This document shows, piece after piece, positions 11,719-23,211 of a stretch of 64,000 nt of DNA. The notes under the pieces were generated by a model. The model had not been told where the DNA came from. It did not search any database and worked only from the letters and a program-made list of their open reading frames with translations. A program made the translations under genes and the position numbers. Source of the DNA: Elymus sibiricus (taxonomy: Eukaryota; Streptophyta; Magnoliopsida; Poales; Poaceae); assembly GCA_039707655.1 (NCBI GenBank), contig CM077665.1, positions 293,016,205 through 293,080,204 of the forward strand. Direction: 5' to 3'. Position 1 is the first letter of the stretch. Every line of letters begins with the position of its first letter.

Positions 11719-13345
11719 TGACGTGGCTTGAGACTGCGTCGGTATTTCCCCAAAGAGAAAGGGATGATGCAACACAGCTACGGTAAGTATTCCCTCTGAT
11801 ATGAAACCAAGGTTATCGAACCAGTAGGAGAACCAAGCAACACTATGTAAACGAGACCTGCACACAAAGAACAAACACTTGCAACCCGACGCGTAAGAGA
11901 GGTTGTCAATCTCTCCACGGTAAAAAGATAGAATGGATTGTATTAGATTGGGTAAATAGATCGCACAAGAACACAAAATAAAATATGCAAATAAAAAGTG
12001 CAACAAAGTATTTTTGGGTTTTTGGAATAATAGATCTGAAAACAAACGCGGAAAAAGATAGATCGAAAAGCAATATGTTAAAAGAATAGACCCGGGACCG
12101 TAGATTTCACTAGTGGCTTCTCTCAAGAAAATAGCACATGGTGGGTAAACAAATTACTGTTGGGCAATTGATAGAAGATCAAATAATCATGACGATATCC
12201 AAGGCAATGATCAATATATAGGCATCACGTCCAAGATTAGTAGACCGAAACGATTCTGCATCTACTACTATTACTCCACACATCGACCGCTATCCAGCAT
12301 GCATCTAGTGTATTAAGTTCATGGAGAAACGGAGTAATGCAATAAGAACGATGACATGATTTAGACAAGATCTATTCATGTAGGAATAGACCCCATCTTG
12401 TTATCCTTAATAGCAACGATACATGCGTGCCTTGCTGCCCCTTCTGTCACTGGGAGAGGACACCGCAAGATCGAACCCATCACAAAGCACCTCTTCCCAT
12501 GGCAAGAAAAATCGATCTAGTTGTCCTACCTAAACCAAAGATTCGAAGAAGAAATACGAGGCTATAAATAATCATGCATATAAGAGATCAAAGAAGACTC
12601 AAATAATATTCATGGATAGAAACTGATCATGAATTCAATCTTCATCGGATCCCAACAAACACACCGCAAAAAGTCATTACATCAAATAGATCTCCAAGAG
12701 ACCATTGTATTGAGAATCAAAAGAGAGAGAGAGAAAGCCATCTAGCTACTGCCTACGGATCCGCATGTCTATGGTGGACTACTCATGCATCATCGGAGAG
12801 GCACCAATGAGGATGACGAACCCCTCCGTGATGGTGTTAGATTGGATCTCATTGTTCTGGAACTTGCGGCGGCTGGAATTGTGTTTCGTTGAATCCTTTA
12901 GGGTTTCTAGAATTTCTGAGGATTTATAGAGCTGAGAGGCAGTGGAAAAGACCTCTGTGGGCCCCACGATACATTAGGGCGCGCCGGCGGTGGAAAAGAC
13001 CTCTGTGGGCCCCACGATACATTAGGGCGCGCCGGGGGCCTCTGGCGCACCTTGGTGTATCGTGGGCTCCACGGGCCTCTCCCCGGGTACTTCTTTAGCT
13101 CCCAAGTTGTCTTTTGGTCCAAAAAAAATCTCCAAAGAGTTTCATGGCAATTGGACTCCATTTGGAAGTGATATTCTACGAAGTAAAAAACAAGCAAAAA
13201 AACAGCAACTGGCACTGGGCACTATGTCAATAGGTTAGTCCCAAAAATGATATAAAGTTGCTATAAAATGATTATAAAACATCCAAGAATGATAATATAA
13301 CAGCATGGAACAATCAAAAATTATAGATACGTTGGAGACGTATCA
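11719..13345 (-). repeat. B1 3' LTR (left)
   Basis: 1627 bp, 48 bp longer than its partner. The difference is largely a tandem duplication of about 48 bp at roughly 12941-13036 that repeats one arm of the LTR hairpin. The TATA box is at 12921-12929 on the minus strand. Confidence 0.92.
12941..13036. repeat. Tandem duplication of a hairpin arm in the B1 3' LTR
   Basis: Two copies of a segment containing GACCTCTGTGGGCCCCACGA and the ATTAGGGCGCGCC core lie side by side. The 5' LTR (around 19359-19395) has one copy, so the duplication arose after insertion or during reverse transcription. Confidence 0.8.
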
Positions 13346-15835
13346 GCATCCCCAAGCTTAATTCCTTCTCGTCCTCGTGTAGGTAAATGATAAAAACAGA
13401 ATTTTTGATGTGGACTGCTGCCTAACATGTTCATCACGTATTGTTTTCTTTTGTAGCATGGACATTTGAACTTTTATTTGGTTCAAGGCAATAGTCTAGT
13501 TTTGACATGAAGACTTAAATACTCAAGCATACCAACAAGCAACCATGTCTTTCAAAATATCAACACTAAAGAAAGTTATCCCTAGCCCATCATGCTCAAT
13601 CATTGATCCATTCATGAAACACACTCAAATATTAGCTACACCCAATGCACAAGTATGATCACAGTGCCCCCTAGTTGGTGCTTTATAAGAGAGGATGGAG
13701 ACTCAAATAAAAGTAAAAAATGCATGAAGTAAATAGATAGGCCCTTCACAGAGGGAAGTAGGGATTTGTAGAGGTGCCAGAGCTCAAAGCTTAAATTGAG
13801 AGAGAAAAATATGTTGGGTTGCATGCCTTTCCTGTCAACGAAAACGACCAAGTAGTTCTCAATACTTTCCATGCTAGATACATCATAGGCAGTTCCCAAA
13901 CAGAAAATAAAGTTCATTCCTTTTTCCACCATTCTTTCACAATCCATGGCTAGCCGTATCCACGGTTGCCTTCCATACCAACACTTTCCAAGGAATTTAT
14001 TATTTCCCAACATAAAGTAAATTTCTTTTTCAGTTCGGGACTGGGCATCCCTATTACCACCGTTCTTCCGTGCAATGACAAGTGAATAAACACTCATCTT
14101 GAGAATAACACATCAAGCATGGAAAAATATTGGCCACCCCTGCCGCTTCATGAGCGGTACGGGCACACAAAAAGGAAATTCATTTTGAAAATTAGAGATG
14201 GCACATACAAATTTGCTTAGAACGGCATGGAAATACCGCATATAGGTAGCTATGGTGGACTCATATGGCAAAACTAGGTTTAAGGATTTTGGATGCACAA
14301 GTAGTATTTCTACTTAGTACAAGTGGAGGCTAGCAAATAGATTGAGAAGCAACCAACCAAGAAACGAAAATCCACATAAACGGGCATTAAGCATAACTAA
14401 CACCGAATAATGCACCACAAGTAGGATGTAATTTCATAGCACAACTATTGACTTTCGTGCTTGTATAGGGAATCACAAACCTTAACACCAATATTCTTAC
14501 TAAAGCATAATTACTCACCAACATGACTCACATATTACTATCATCATGTCTCAAAATTATTACAAGGAATCAAGTTTTAATTTGTCCAATGATCTTCATG
14601 AAAGTTTTTATTATATCCCTCTTGAATATCTATCACTTTGGGACTAGTTTCATATATTGCCATTGCTTTTCACAAGCTCAAATAAACTTAAGTGAAGAAC
14701 ATAAGAATAAAAATTTCATCTCTGAAAATAATATAAGTGAAGCATGAGAGAATTTCTTCAAAATTTACTAACTATCAAATTAATCTAAGTGAAGCATGAG
14801 AGTATTTCTTCAAAAATTTAAAGCACACCGTGCTCAAAAAGATATAAGTGAAGCACTAGAGCAATTCCATAGCTCAAAAAATTTAAGTGAAGCATATAGA
14901 GAAATTCTAACAAATCATAGCATAATTTTGGCTCTCTAAAATAGGTGTGTCCAGCAAGGATACTTGTGAAAAACTAAAAATCAAATCAAGCAAGGACTCA
15001 TATAATACAAGACGCTCCAAGCAAAACTCATGATATGTGACGAATAAAAATATAGTTCCAAGTAAAATACCGATGGTCGTTAGACGAAAGAGGGGATGCC
15101 ACTCGGGGCATCCCCAAGCTTAGTTGCTTGTTTCTCCTTGGATATTATCTTGGGGTGCCATAGCATCCCCAAGCTTAGGCTCTTTTCACTCCTTATTCCT
15201 TCATCCATCGTGATCTCACCCAAAACTTGAAAACTTCAATCACACAAAATTCAACAAAACCTTCGTGAGATCCGTTAGTATAATAAAGCAAATCACCACT
15301 CTAAGTATTGTTGCAAACCCATTCATATTTTATTATTGCATTATATCTACTGTATTCTAACTTTACAATGGCTTATACCCTCCAATACAAACCATAGATT
15401 CATCAAAATAAGCACACAATACAACGAAAACAGAATCTGTCAAAAACAGAACAGTCTGTAGTAATCTGTACTCTAACCATACTTCTGTAACCCAAAAAAT
15501 TCTGAAACATTAGGACAACGTCAGAAATTTGTATATAAATATTGTGTAGAAAATTCATAATTTTTCTTAACTTCTGTGGTTTTTTACAAATTCTTCTACT
15601 GGACGCAAAAGTTTCTGTTTTTCAACAAGATCAAATCAACTATCACCCAACATGATCCCAAAGGTTTTACTTGGCACAAACACTAATTAAAACATAAAAA
15701 CACAATCATAACAGTATAATAATTGTGAAAACACTCATGAACAGAAATAAAAAGGTAAAAATAAATTTTATTCATTGGGTTGCCTCCCAACAAGCGTTGT
15801 CGTTTTACGCCCCTAGCTAGGCATAATGCATAGAT
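13346..15835 (-). other. B1 non-coding 3' region
   Basis: No gene is visible. It is the antisense counterpart of 36493-38991 in B2. It contains the TGCTTCACTTA array (14680-14905 in reverse), the hairpin at 15775-15790 and, next to the LTR, the purine tract in reverse (GCATCCCCAAGCTTAATT). Confidence 0.8.
14680..14905 (-). repeat. Tandem TGCTTCACTTA array (B1)
   Basis: Read on the plus strand as repeated TAAGTGAAGCA, with about five units spaced 45-65 bp apart. Homologous to the arrays in B2, B3 and C1. Confidence 0.65.
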
Positions 15836-17885
15836 TCAAGTATTGTCATCTTTCGTTTTTTCTCCATAGGATGCTCTCATGATTGATTCATATGGTGGCT
15901 TAATTCTTGTTCTAGGGAAGTGTTCCATACCCTTTCTTAGTGTAAATTGAAATTTAATATTGTCTTCTTTCATACCAATCACGGCACCTATAGTGCGTAA
16001 AAACGATCTACCAAGTATAATGGGACAAGACGGATTGCAATAAATATCAAGAACAATAAAATCTATGGTCATATAATTTCTATTTGCAAGAATAAGAACA
16101 TCATTAATTCTTCCCAAAGGCTTTTTAATAGTATAATCCACCAAGTGCAAATTAAGAGAACATTCTTCAATATTGGTAAGACCAGGCACATCACAAAGAG
16201 ATTTCGGAATTATGGAAACACTAGCACCCAAATCACATAAAGCAAAGCACTCATAATTTTTAATCTTGATTTAATGGTAGGTTCCCACTCATCATGTAAT
16301 TTTCTAGGAATTGAAATCTCTAACTCCAACTTTTCTTCAAAAGATTTCATCATGGCATCAAAAATATGTTTAGTAAAAGCTTTATTTTGTTCATAAGCAT
16401 GGGGTGAATTTGCCATGGATGGTAACAAATAAGTACATTCAATCAAAGAGCAACTATCATAATTAAAGTCTTTGTAATCCAAAATAGTGGGCACATCACT
16501 AGTTAAAGTTTTGACCTCTCGAAACCCACTTTCCTCAATTTTTTCATCAAGATTTTCACCCTCCAAATCATTAGGACGCCTCCTAGCTAAAGTTGACTCT
16601 TATTCAATCCCTTTATCATCAATTTTAATATTACTAAACAAGAAATCAATAGAAGAAATACTAATCACTTTAAGATCTTCATCATTTTTAGGAAAGCAAT
16701 CACTAGAAAATACTTTTTCTAAAAATTCTCTTTTAGCTCTAAGCATAGCGGTTCTTTTCTTACTTTCATCCATAGAAACATATAAAGCTTTAATTGATTC
16801 ATCAATCTTAGTTGGAAAAGCTTTCAACTTGAGATTTTCTACATCATGGGAAATTCTATCAATGCTTCTAGACATATCATCAATCTTCTTCAACTTTTCT
16901 TCTATCATAGTATTGAAAATTTTTTGAGCATTGATAAATTCTTTAATATTACTCTCAAGATCAGAGGGGTTCCTATTATTATTGTAAGAAGAATTACCAT
17001 AGGAATTACCATAATTATTAGAGGAGTTTCCAGGAAAAGGCCTAGGATTAAAATTACCTCTATAAGCATTGTTATTAAAATTGTTTCGCGAGATGAAATT
17101 CACATCTATGGAATCACTATTTTGCTCAATCAAAGTAGACAAAAGCACATCATTAAGATCAATAGGAGCATTTTTACTAGCAATCAACTTCATAAGAGCA
17201 TCAACTTTTTCACTCAAAGTACTAATTTCTTCAACCGAATTAACTTTTTTACTAGTAGGTGCTATTTCAGTATGCCGTTGTGAATAATTTGCCGTAATAT
17301 TATCTAGCAATTTAGTAGCTTCACCCAAAGTAATTTCCATAAAAGTACCACCCGCGGCGGAATCTAAAAGATTTCTAGAGACAAAATTCAATCCCGCATA
17401 AAAATTTTATATGATTGTGCAACATGTTCATGCTCAAGTTGCTTAAAATTCATGATTTGAGTTCTAAGGGAAATAATTTTCGTGGGCGGAAAATACTTAG
17501 TAATAAAATCATCCTTGCACTTATCCCAAGAATCGATACTATTGCGAGGCAAAGAAGAAAACCAAATTTTTGCACGATCCCGCAAGGAGAAAGCAAATAA
17601 TTTCAACTTCACTATATCATTGTCCACATCTTTTTTCTTTTGTATATCACACAATTCTACGAATGTGTTTAGATGGGATGCGGTATCCTCATTAGGAGTA
17701 CTAGAAAATTGATTTTTCAGGACAAGATTCAACAAAGCGGCATTAATATCACAAGACTCCGCACTAGTGGCGGGAGGAGCAATCGGAGTACTAATAAAAT
17801 CATTATTATTGGTATTGGAAAAATCACACAATTTGGTATTTTCTTGAGTCATCGTGACTACGAAAAGAAGATTGCAAGAAAACAA
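15836..17885 (-). pseudogene. B1 gag/aspartic-protease, decayed
   Basis: The parts read in order on the minus strand. A gag N-terminal domain (17849 down to about 17400) starts MTQENTKLCDFSN and contains RDRAKIWFSSLP. An Asn-rich linker follows (NNNFNNNAYRGNFNPRP), then a coiled-coil-like stretch, then the protease motif GASVSIIP near 16231 and ILGRSFLRTIGA. The gag part has lost about 64 bp relative to B2 near 17408, with the shared trinucleotide ATC at the junction, which shifts the frame. A stop lies at 16600-16602, and a 1-base deletion near 16270 shifts the frame before the protease motif. No pol region follows. Confidence 0.88.
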
Positions 17886-18100
17886 GAGATCTGACGAGAA
17901 AAAGGCAAACGAAAAAAGAGGGCGAATAAAACGGCAAATTTTTGTGAAGTGGGGGAGATGAAAACGAGAGGCAAATGGAAAATAATGTAAATTGCAAGGA
18001 GATGAGATTTGTGATTAGGAACCTGATAGATGTTGATTATGTCTCCCCGGCAACGGCGCCACAAATTGGCAAGTTGATGGGAGCCTACTTTCGTACCTCC

Positions 18101-18118
18101 TCCCCGGCATCGGCGCCA
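18101..18118 (-). promoter_or_regulatory. B1 primer binding site (tRNA-Asp type)
   Basis: On the minus strand TGGCGCCGATGCCGGGGA, one mismatch to the tRNA-Asp complement, 10 bp from the LTR. The leader between here and 17885 has no reading frame of note. Confidence 0.85.
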
Positions 18119-18128
18119 GAAATTCCTT

Positions 18129-19707
18129 TGACGTGGCATGAGACTGTGTCGGTATTTCCCCAAAGAGGAAGGGATGATGCAGCACATCTACGGTAAGTAT
18201 TTCTCTCAGTTATGAAACCAAGGTAATCGAACCAGTAGGAGAACCGAGAAATGCTATGTAAACGTTACCTGCACACAAAGAACAAATACTTGCAACCCGA
18301 CGCGTAAGAGAGGTTGTCAATCTCTCCACGGTAAAAAGATAGATTGGATTGTATTAGATTGGGTAAATAGATCGCACAAGAACACAAATAAAAGATGCAA
18401 ATAAAAAGTGCAACAAAGTATTTTTGGGTTTTTTGAATAATAGATATGAAAACAAATGCGAAAAATATAGATCGAAAAGCAATATGTTACAAGAATAGAC
18501 CCGGGGGCCGTAGATTTCACTAGTGGCTTCTCTCAAGAAAATAGCACACGGTGGGTAAACAAATTACTGTTGGGCAATTGATAGAAGATCAAATAATCAT
18601 GACGATATCCAAGGCAATGATCAATATATAGGCATCACGTCAAATATTTGTAGACCAAAACGATTCTGTATCTACTACTATTACTCCACACATCGACCAC
18701 TATCCAGCATGCATCTAGTGTATTAAGTTCATGGAGAAACGGAGTAATGCAATAAGAATGATGACATGATGTAGACAAGATCTATTCATGTAGGAATAGA
18801 CCCCATCTTGTTATCCTTAATAGCAACGATACATGCGTGCCTCGCTGCCCCTTCTGTCACTGGGAGAGGACACCGCAAGATCGAACCCATCACAAAGCAC
18901 CTCTTCCCATGGCAGGAAAAATCGATCTATTTGGCCTAACTAAACCAAAGATTCGAAGAAGAAATACGAGGCTATAAATAATCAAGCATATAAGAGATCA
19001 AAGAAGACTCAAATAATATTCATGGATAGAAACTGATCATGAACTCAAACTTCATCGGATCCCAACAAACACACCGCAAAAAGTCATTACATCAAATAGA
19101 TCTCCAAGAGACCATTGTATTGAGAATCAAAAGAGAGAGAGAGAAAGACATCTAGCTACTGCCAACGGACCCGTAGGTCTATGGAGGACTACTCATGCAT
19201 CATCGGAGAGGCACCAATGAGGATGATGAACCCCTCCGTGATGGTGTTAGATTGGATCTCATGGTTCTGGAACTTGCGGTGACTGTAATTGTGTTTCGTC
19301 GACTCCTCTAGGGTTTCTAGAATTTCTGAGGATTTATAGAGCTTAGAGGCGGTGGAAAAGACCTCTGTGGGCCCCACGATACATCAAGGCACGCCAGGGA
19401 CCTCTGGTGTGCCCTGGTGTATCGTGAGGCCCACGGGCCTCTCCCCAGGTGCTTCTTTGGCTCCCAAGTTGTCTTCTGGTCAAAAAAAATCTTCAAAAAG
19501 GTTCATGGCAATTGGACTCCGTTTGGTACTGATATTCTGCGAAGTAAAAACCAAGCAAAAAACAGCAACTGGCACTGGGCACTATGTCAATAGGTTAGTC
19601 CCAAAAAATGATATAAAGTTGATATAAAATGATTATAAAACATCCAAGAATGATAATATAATAGCATGGAACAATCAGAAAATTATAGATACGTTGGAGA
19701 CGTATCA
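18129..19707 (-). repeat. B1 5' LTR (right)
   Basis: 1579 bp. The TATA box lies at 19331-19339 on the minus strand. The LTR hairpin arms are at 19369-19395 and 19405-19431, based on CCCCACGATACATCAAGG and its complement. Confidence 0.92.
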
Positions 19708-19712
19708 CCTCC

Positions 19713-19816
19713 CTCCCCTCCCCTCGCCGCCCCACGGCCTTCTCCGCCATGCGCCACCACCAAACCCTAGCCGCCTCCACCAAACCCTAGCCGCCTCCCC
19801 TTCTGCAGTCGGAGCA
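19713..19816 (+). promoter_or_regulatory. Leader of the Mutator-like element's cargo gene, with two telo-boxes
   Basis: C- and T-rich, with AAACCCTAG at 19762-19770 and 19782-19790 inside a 20-bp tandem repeat. Such telo-boxes are common in plant promoters and 5' UTRs. The ATG at 19817 follows. Confidence 0.5.
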
Positions 19817-20724
19817 ATGGCCAACTACGGTCGTGGGGCCAGAAGAAGTAGCCGAGACCGCCGTCGCGCGTTGTGCGTTCTGGGCTTACCGCGCACCCTC
19901 CGGGTCGACGAGGCATCGCTCCTCGCCAGCTACGGCGTCATGGTGCCGCCAGACACACTCCTGTCGGCCGGCTGGCATAGGAGTTTGCGGGGCACACGGT
20001 ACCCCCTATCTCCTCAGTCCGCACATCGGCCATGTCGCGCGCGATACATGCATTTCGGGAAGGCTTACCACCGGAGGACCGGTCCAAGCCTCGCTACACG
20101 CCCGACAGCCCACTGTGGCCGGAGATCCTAGCGGACGAACACGCTGCCCTCATCCAACACTACGACGGCCGCTACCCACCTTCGCGGAACAACATCGACG
20201 AGAGGTACAACTTCTGGGAAGGCCATAACTTCCCCGATGTCATGACCGCGTGCCGCGCGCAGCTCGGTCGAGAGGAGGGCGAGCAGGTTTCACCGCTGCG
20301 GGCCACGCCTCTACTCACGCCGCGAGACACGCCCACATCTACAGGAGGCGGTGGTGGGCCAAGCACCGGCCGGGGCCTCCACGTTCCAAAGCCAGAGCCA
20401 GGGACGCCGGGGACGCGTTCTGTAGTGCGCGACGCCGGCCTGGGCATGCCGGAGCCGGGGACGAGCTTTGTAGTGCGCAGCGCCGGGCTGCACATCCCGA
20501 GTTCCCGCGGCGGCTCTCTGCTAGTCCCAAAGCTAGAGCCCGGGACAAGCTTGCGCGGCCTGCTACTCATTCCCAAGCCGGAGGCCGGGACGAGCTCGCA
20601 TGGCCCGCTGCTCGATCCCAAACAGGAGCCGGAGCCGCTACTGATTGCGGAGTACAGGGGGCGGTGGTCATCGCGGACGGCGACCCTATAGACATGCTCG
20701 GGCTCCTCCTGGCGTTGCGCGAAT
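19817..20724 (+). pseudogene. Unrecognised cargo gene, 5' part, frameshifted and cut by B3
   Basis: The frame starts MANYGRGARRSSRDRRRALC. It changes frame near 20030 to a stretch starting MSRAIHAFREGLPPEDRSKP, which holds the block DPRY/PDS-like RYTPDSPLW and RNNIDERYNFWEGHNF. A low-complexity part follows with four or more KPEPGT-like repeats (SSRGGSLLVPKLEPGTS and similar). It shifts frame again near 20640 into a stretch ending DPIDMLGLLLALRE, where B3 is inserted. The continuation is at 48420 in the matching frame. I do not recognise a domain; the general look (basic N-terminus, Pro/Glu repeats, acidic tail) recalls multi-copy uncharacterised Triticeae proteins. The function is unknown, and the two frame changes make it a pseudogene. 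Confidence 0.65.
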
Positions 20725-21104
20725 TGACGTGGCTTGAGACTGCGTCGGTATTTCCCCAAAGAGGAAGGGATGATGCAGCACAGTGACGATAATTATTTCC
20801 CTCAGTTATGAAACCAAGGTATCGAACCAGTAGGAGGATCACCACCACTACGTAAACAACACCTGCACACAAAGAACAAATACTTGCAACCCGACGCGAA
20901 AGAGAGGTTGTCAATCTCTCTACAGTAAAAAGATAGATTAGGTAGTGATAGATTGGAGAGATAGATCTCTCAAGAACACAAAATAAAAAGAGCAAATAAA
21001 AAGTGCAGCAAGGTATTTTTGGGTTTTTGGAATAATAGATCTGAAAAAAAAGCGGCAAAAAGATAGATCAGAAAGCAATATGTTGGAAAAGTAGACCCGG
21101 GGGT
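20725..21104 (-). repeat. B3 3' LTR, first part
   Basis: 380 bp starting TGACGTGGCTTGAGACTGCG. It is cut at 21104 by element A and continues at 42011. Confidence 0.9.
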
Positions 21105-21506
21105 TGATAACCCACAAGTATAGGGGATCACAATAGTTTTCGAGGGTAGAGTATTCAACCCAAATTTATAGATTCGACACAAAGGGAGCCAAAGAATATT
21201 TGAGATTATTAGCAGCTGAGTTGTCAATTCAACCACACCTGGAGAATAAATATCTACAGCAGAGTGATCAGTAGCACAGTAGTATGATAGTTCGATAGCA
21301 GCGGTAACAGTAACAGTAACGATAGCAGTGATAGCAATAGTTTTGTGGCAGATGGAACAGTAGCAATAGCAATAGTAACTTAGCAAGAACAATAAGTGGA
21401 AAACGCGTAGGCACTGGATCGGTGATGTGAGAGCCTGGCTTAATAGGAATGATAGACTACTCATATCAACAAGGAATTCCTTCTTTTCCGGGAGCCCACT
21501 CGAAAA

Positions 21507-21571
21507 GAACTCCAAAGTTAAGTGTGCTTGTCTTGGAGCAATTCTAGGATGGGTGACCGACCGGGAAGTTG
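21507..21571 (+). promoter_or_regulatory. 5S-rRNA-like pol III promoter in Cassandra 5' LTR
   Basis: Contains GAACTCCAAAGTTAAG, an A-box-like TAAGTGTGCTTG (21519-21530) and a C-box-like AGGATGGGTGACC (21546-21558), in the order found in 5S genes. The 5' part of a true 5S gene is missing. In the known family this segment is transcribed by RNA polymerase III. Confidence 0.8.
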
Positions 21572-21671
21572 GTCCCGGGTGCGCACGAGTGAGGACAAAG
21601 TGCGTAGGAAAGACTAGTGTTGGTCTGTGGGACCAGTCTAGATCCCGCGGGGCGTAACGGAGTGTTACAAT

Positions 21672-21684
21672 TGGTATCAGAGCC
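21672..21684 (+). promoter_or_regulatory. Cassandra primer binding site (initiator Met tRNA)
   Basis: TGGTATCAGAGCC lies 2 bp after the 5' LTR, the usual Met-tRNA complement. Confidence 0.88.
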
Positions 21685-21945
21685 GACCCTTGCGGTTACA
21701 CGGGCATGCACGGGTCAGGTGCACGGGCATGTAGCGCATGGTGCGTGTGGCCCGTTGTGGCACATGACATGGCACATGTGCCGGACTGGACGCGCATACG
21801 TGTGCCAAGAGGGAACGTTCCTGATGGGCCGACGAGGACGTCGGTTCCTTTGAGTGGGGGTGTATGTGAGAGCCTGGCTTAATAGGAATGATAGACTACT
21901 CATATCAACAAGGAATTCCTTCTTTTCCGGGAGCCCACTCGAAAA

Positions 21946-22010
21946 GAACTCCAAAGTTAAGCGTGCTTGGCTTGGAGCAATTCTAGAATGGGTGACCGAC
22001 CGGGAAGTTG
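21946..22010 (+). promoter_or_regulatory. 5S-rRNA-like pol III promoter in Cassandra 3' LTR
   Basis: Second copy. Its A-box-like TAAGCGTGCTTGG (21958-21970) is closer to the 5S consensus than the 5' copy, while its C-box reads AGAATGGGTGACC (21985-21997), one change from consensus. Confidence 0.8.
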
Positions 22011-23211
22011 GTCCCGGGTGCGCACGAGTGAGGACAAAGTGTGTAGGAAAGACTAGTGTTGGTCTGTGGGGCCAGTCTAGATCCCGCTGGGCGTAACGGG
22101 CTGTTATAGGTGAACTCGTTGGATGATATTCCTCATATAACAGTCATAACCTAGGGCGACACAGAACTAGCTCCAGTTCATAAATGTAATGTAGGCATGT
22201 ATTCCGTAAATAGTCATACGTGCTTATGGAAAAGAACTTGCATGACATATTTTGTCCTACCCTCCCGTGGCAGAGGGGTCCATAAGGAAACTAAGGGATA
22301 TTAAGGCCTCCTTTTAATAGAGAACCAGAACAAAGCATTAAAACACGGTGAATACATGAACTCCTCAAACTACGGTCATCACCGGAAAGTATCCCACCGA
22401 CTATTGTCGCTCCGTGGTTTGCGGATCAGAACACGTAATAGGTGCATATGACTAGCAAGATCGGATCAAGAACATAGATATAATGGTGATAACATAAACG
22501 GTTCAGATCTGAAATCATTGCACTCGGGCCCTAGTGACAAGCATTAAGCATGGCAAAGTCATAGCAACATCAATCTCAGAACATAGTGGATACTAGGGAT
22601 CAAGCCCTAACAAAACTAACTCGATTACATGATGAATCTCATCCAACTCCTCACCGACCAGCAAGCCTACGAAGGAATTACTCACTCCCGGTGGGGAGCA
22701 TCATGGAATTGACGATGGAGAAGGGCTGATGATAACAAAGACCGAAGATTCCCCTCTCCGGAGCCCCAAACGGGCTCCAGATCTGGCCTCCCGATGAAGA
22801 ACAAGAGGTGGCGGCGGCTCCGTATCGTAAAACGCGATGAAACTTTCTCCTTGCTTTTTTCTCGAAAAATAGGATTTTATAGCGTCGGAATTAAGGTCAG
22901 TGGGGCCACGAGGTGGGCACAACCCACCAGGGCACGCCGGGGGGGGGGGGGCTGGCGTGCCCTAGTGTCTTGTACCCAGCCAGGGCCCCCCTCCGGTGGT
23001 TCTTGGCTCCAGTATTTTTTATTTATTGTAAAATAAATCTCCAAAAAGTTTCATCCACCTCCGAGAACTTTTATTTCTGCACAAAAACAACACCATGGTA
23101 GTTCTGCTGAAAATAGCGTCAGTCCGGGTTAGTTTCATTCAAATCATGCAAATTAGAGTCCAAAACAAGGGAAAAAGTGTGAGGAAAAGTAGATACGACG
23201 GAGACGTATCA

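Larger units (their letters stand above)
11719..19707 (-). mobile_element. B1: complete antisense non-autonomous gypsy-type element
   Basis: On the plus strand it starts TGACGTGGCTTGAGACTGCG and ends GATACGTTGGAGACGTATCA. The TSD CCTCC is at 11714-11718 and 19708-19712. The LTRs are 11719-13345 (3' LTR) and 18129-19707 (5' LTR). A broken gag-protease frame lies at 15836-17885 on the minus strand. Total 7989 bp, almost the same as B2 (7979 bp), of which it is an antisense relative. Confidence 0.94.
21426..22108 (+). mobile_element. Cassandra-type TRIM with 5S-like LTRs
   Basis: 683 bp with direct LTRs of 244 bp each (21426-21669 and 21865-22108), starting TGTGAGAGCC. The TSD GGTGA is at 21421-21425 and 22109-22113. 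A Met-tRNA primer site lies at 21672-21684 and a G-rich tract (GAGTGGGGG) sits before the 3' LTR. Both LTRs contain a 5S-rRNA-like segment. Size, primer and 5S content fit Cassandra, a known plant terminal-repeat retrotransposon in miniature that encodes no protein. The LTR ends differ slightly (GTTACA against GTTATA). Confidence 0.93.
21105..23211 (-). repeat. A 3' LTR (left), holding Cassandra
   Basis: About 1419 bp after removal of Cassandra and one TSD copy, matching 40598-42010. Hairpin arms at 22914-22938 and 22953-22977 flank a run of 13 G. A TATA-like TATAAAATCC lies at about 22871-22880 on the minus strand. Confidence 0.9.

Noticed and set aside
12889..13098. Frame with a repeated peptide (RARRRWKRPLWAPRYI)
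   Set aside because: Direct result of the duplicated hairpin arm in the B1 LTR.
20250..20786. 178-codon frame spanning the cargo gene
   Set aside because: Only its last part before 20724 is the gene frame; the end runs into the B3 LTR and the start is out of frame.
21507..22010. True 5S rRNA genes
   Set aside because: Only the internal promoter part of 5S is present, inside LTRs with a TSD and a primer site; fits Cassandra, not a 5S array.
22939..22951. G runs as functional quadruplex elements
   Set aside because: Single homopolymer runs in LTR loops and a TIR; likely slippage, and no repeated G-tract pattern was seen.
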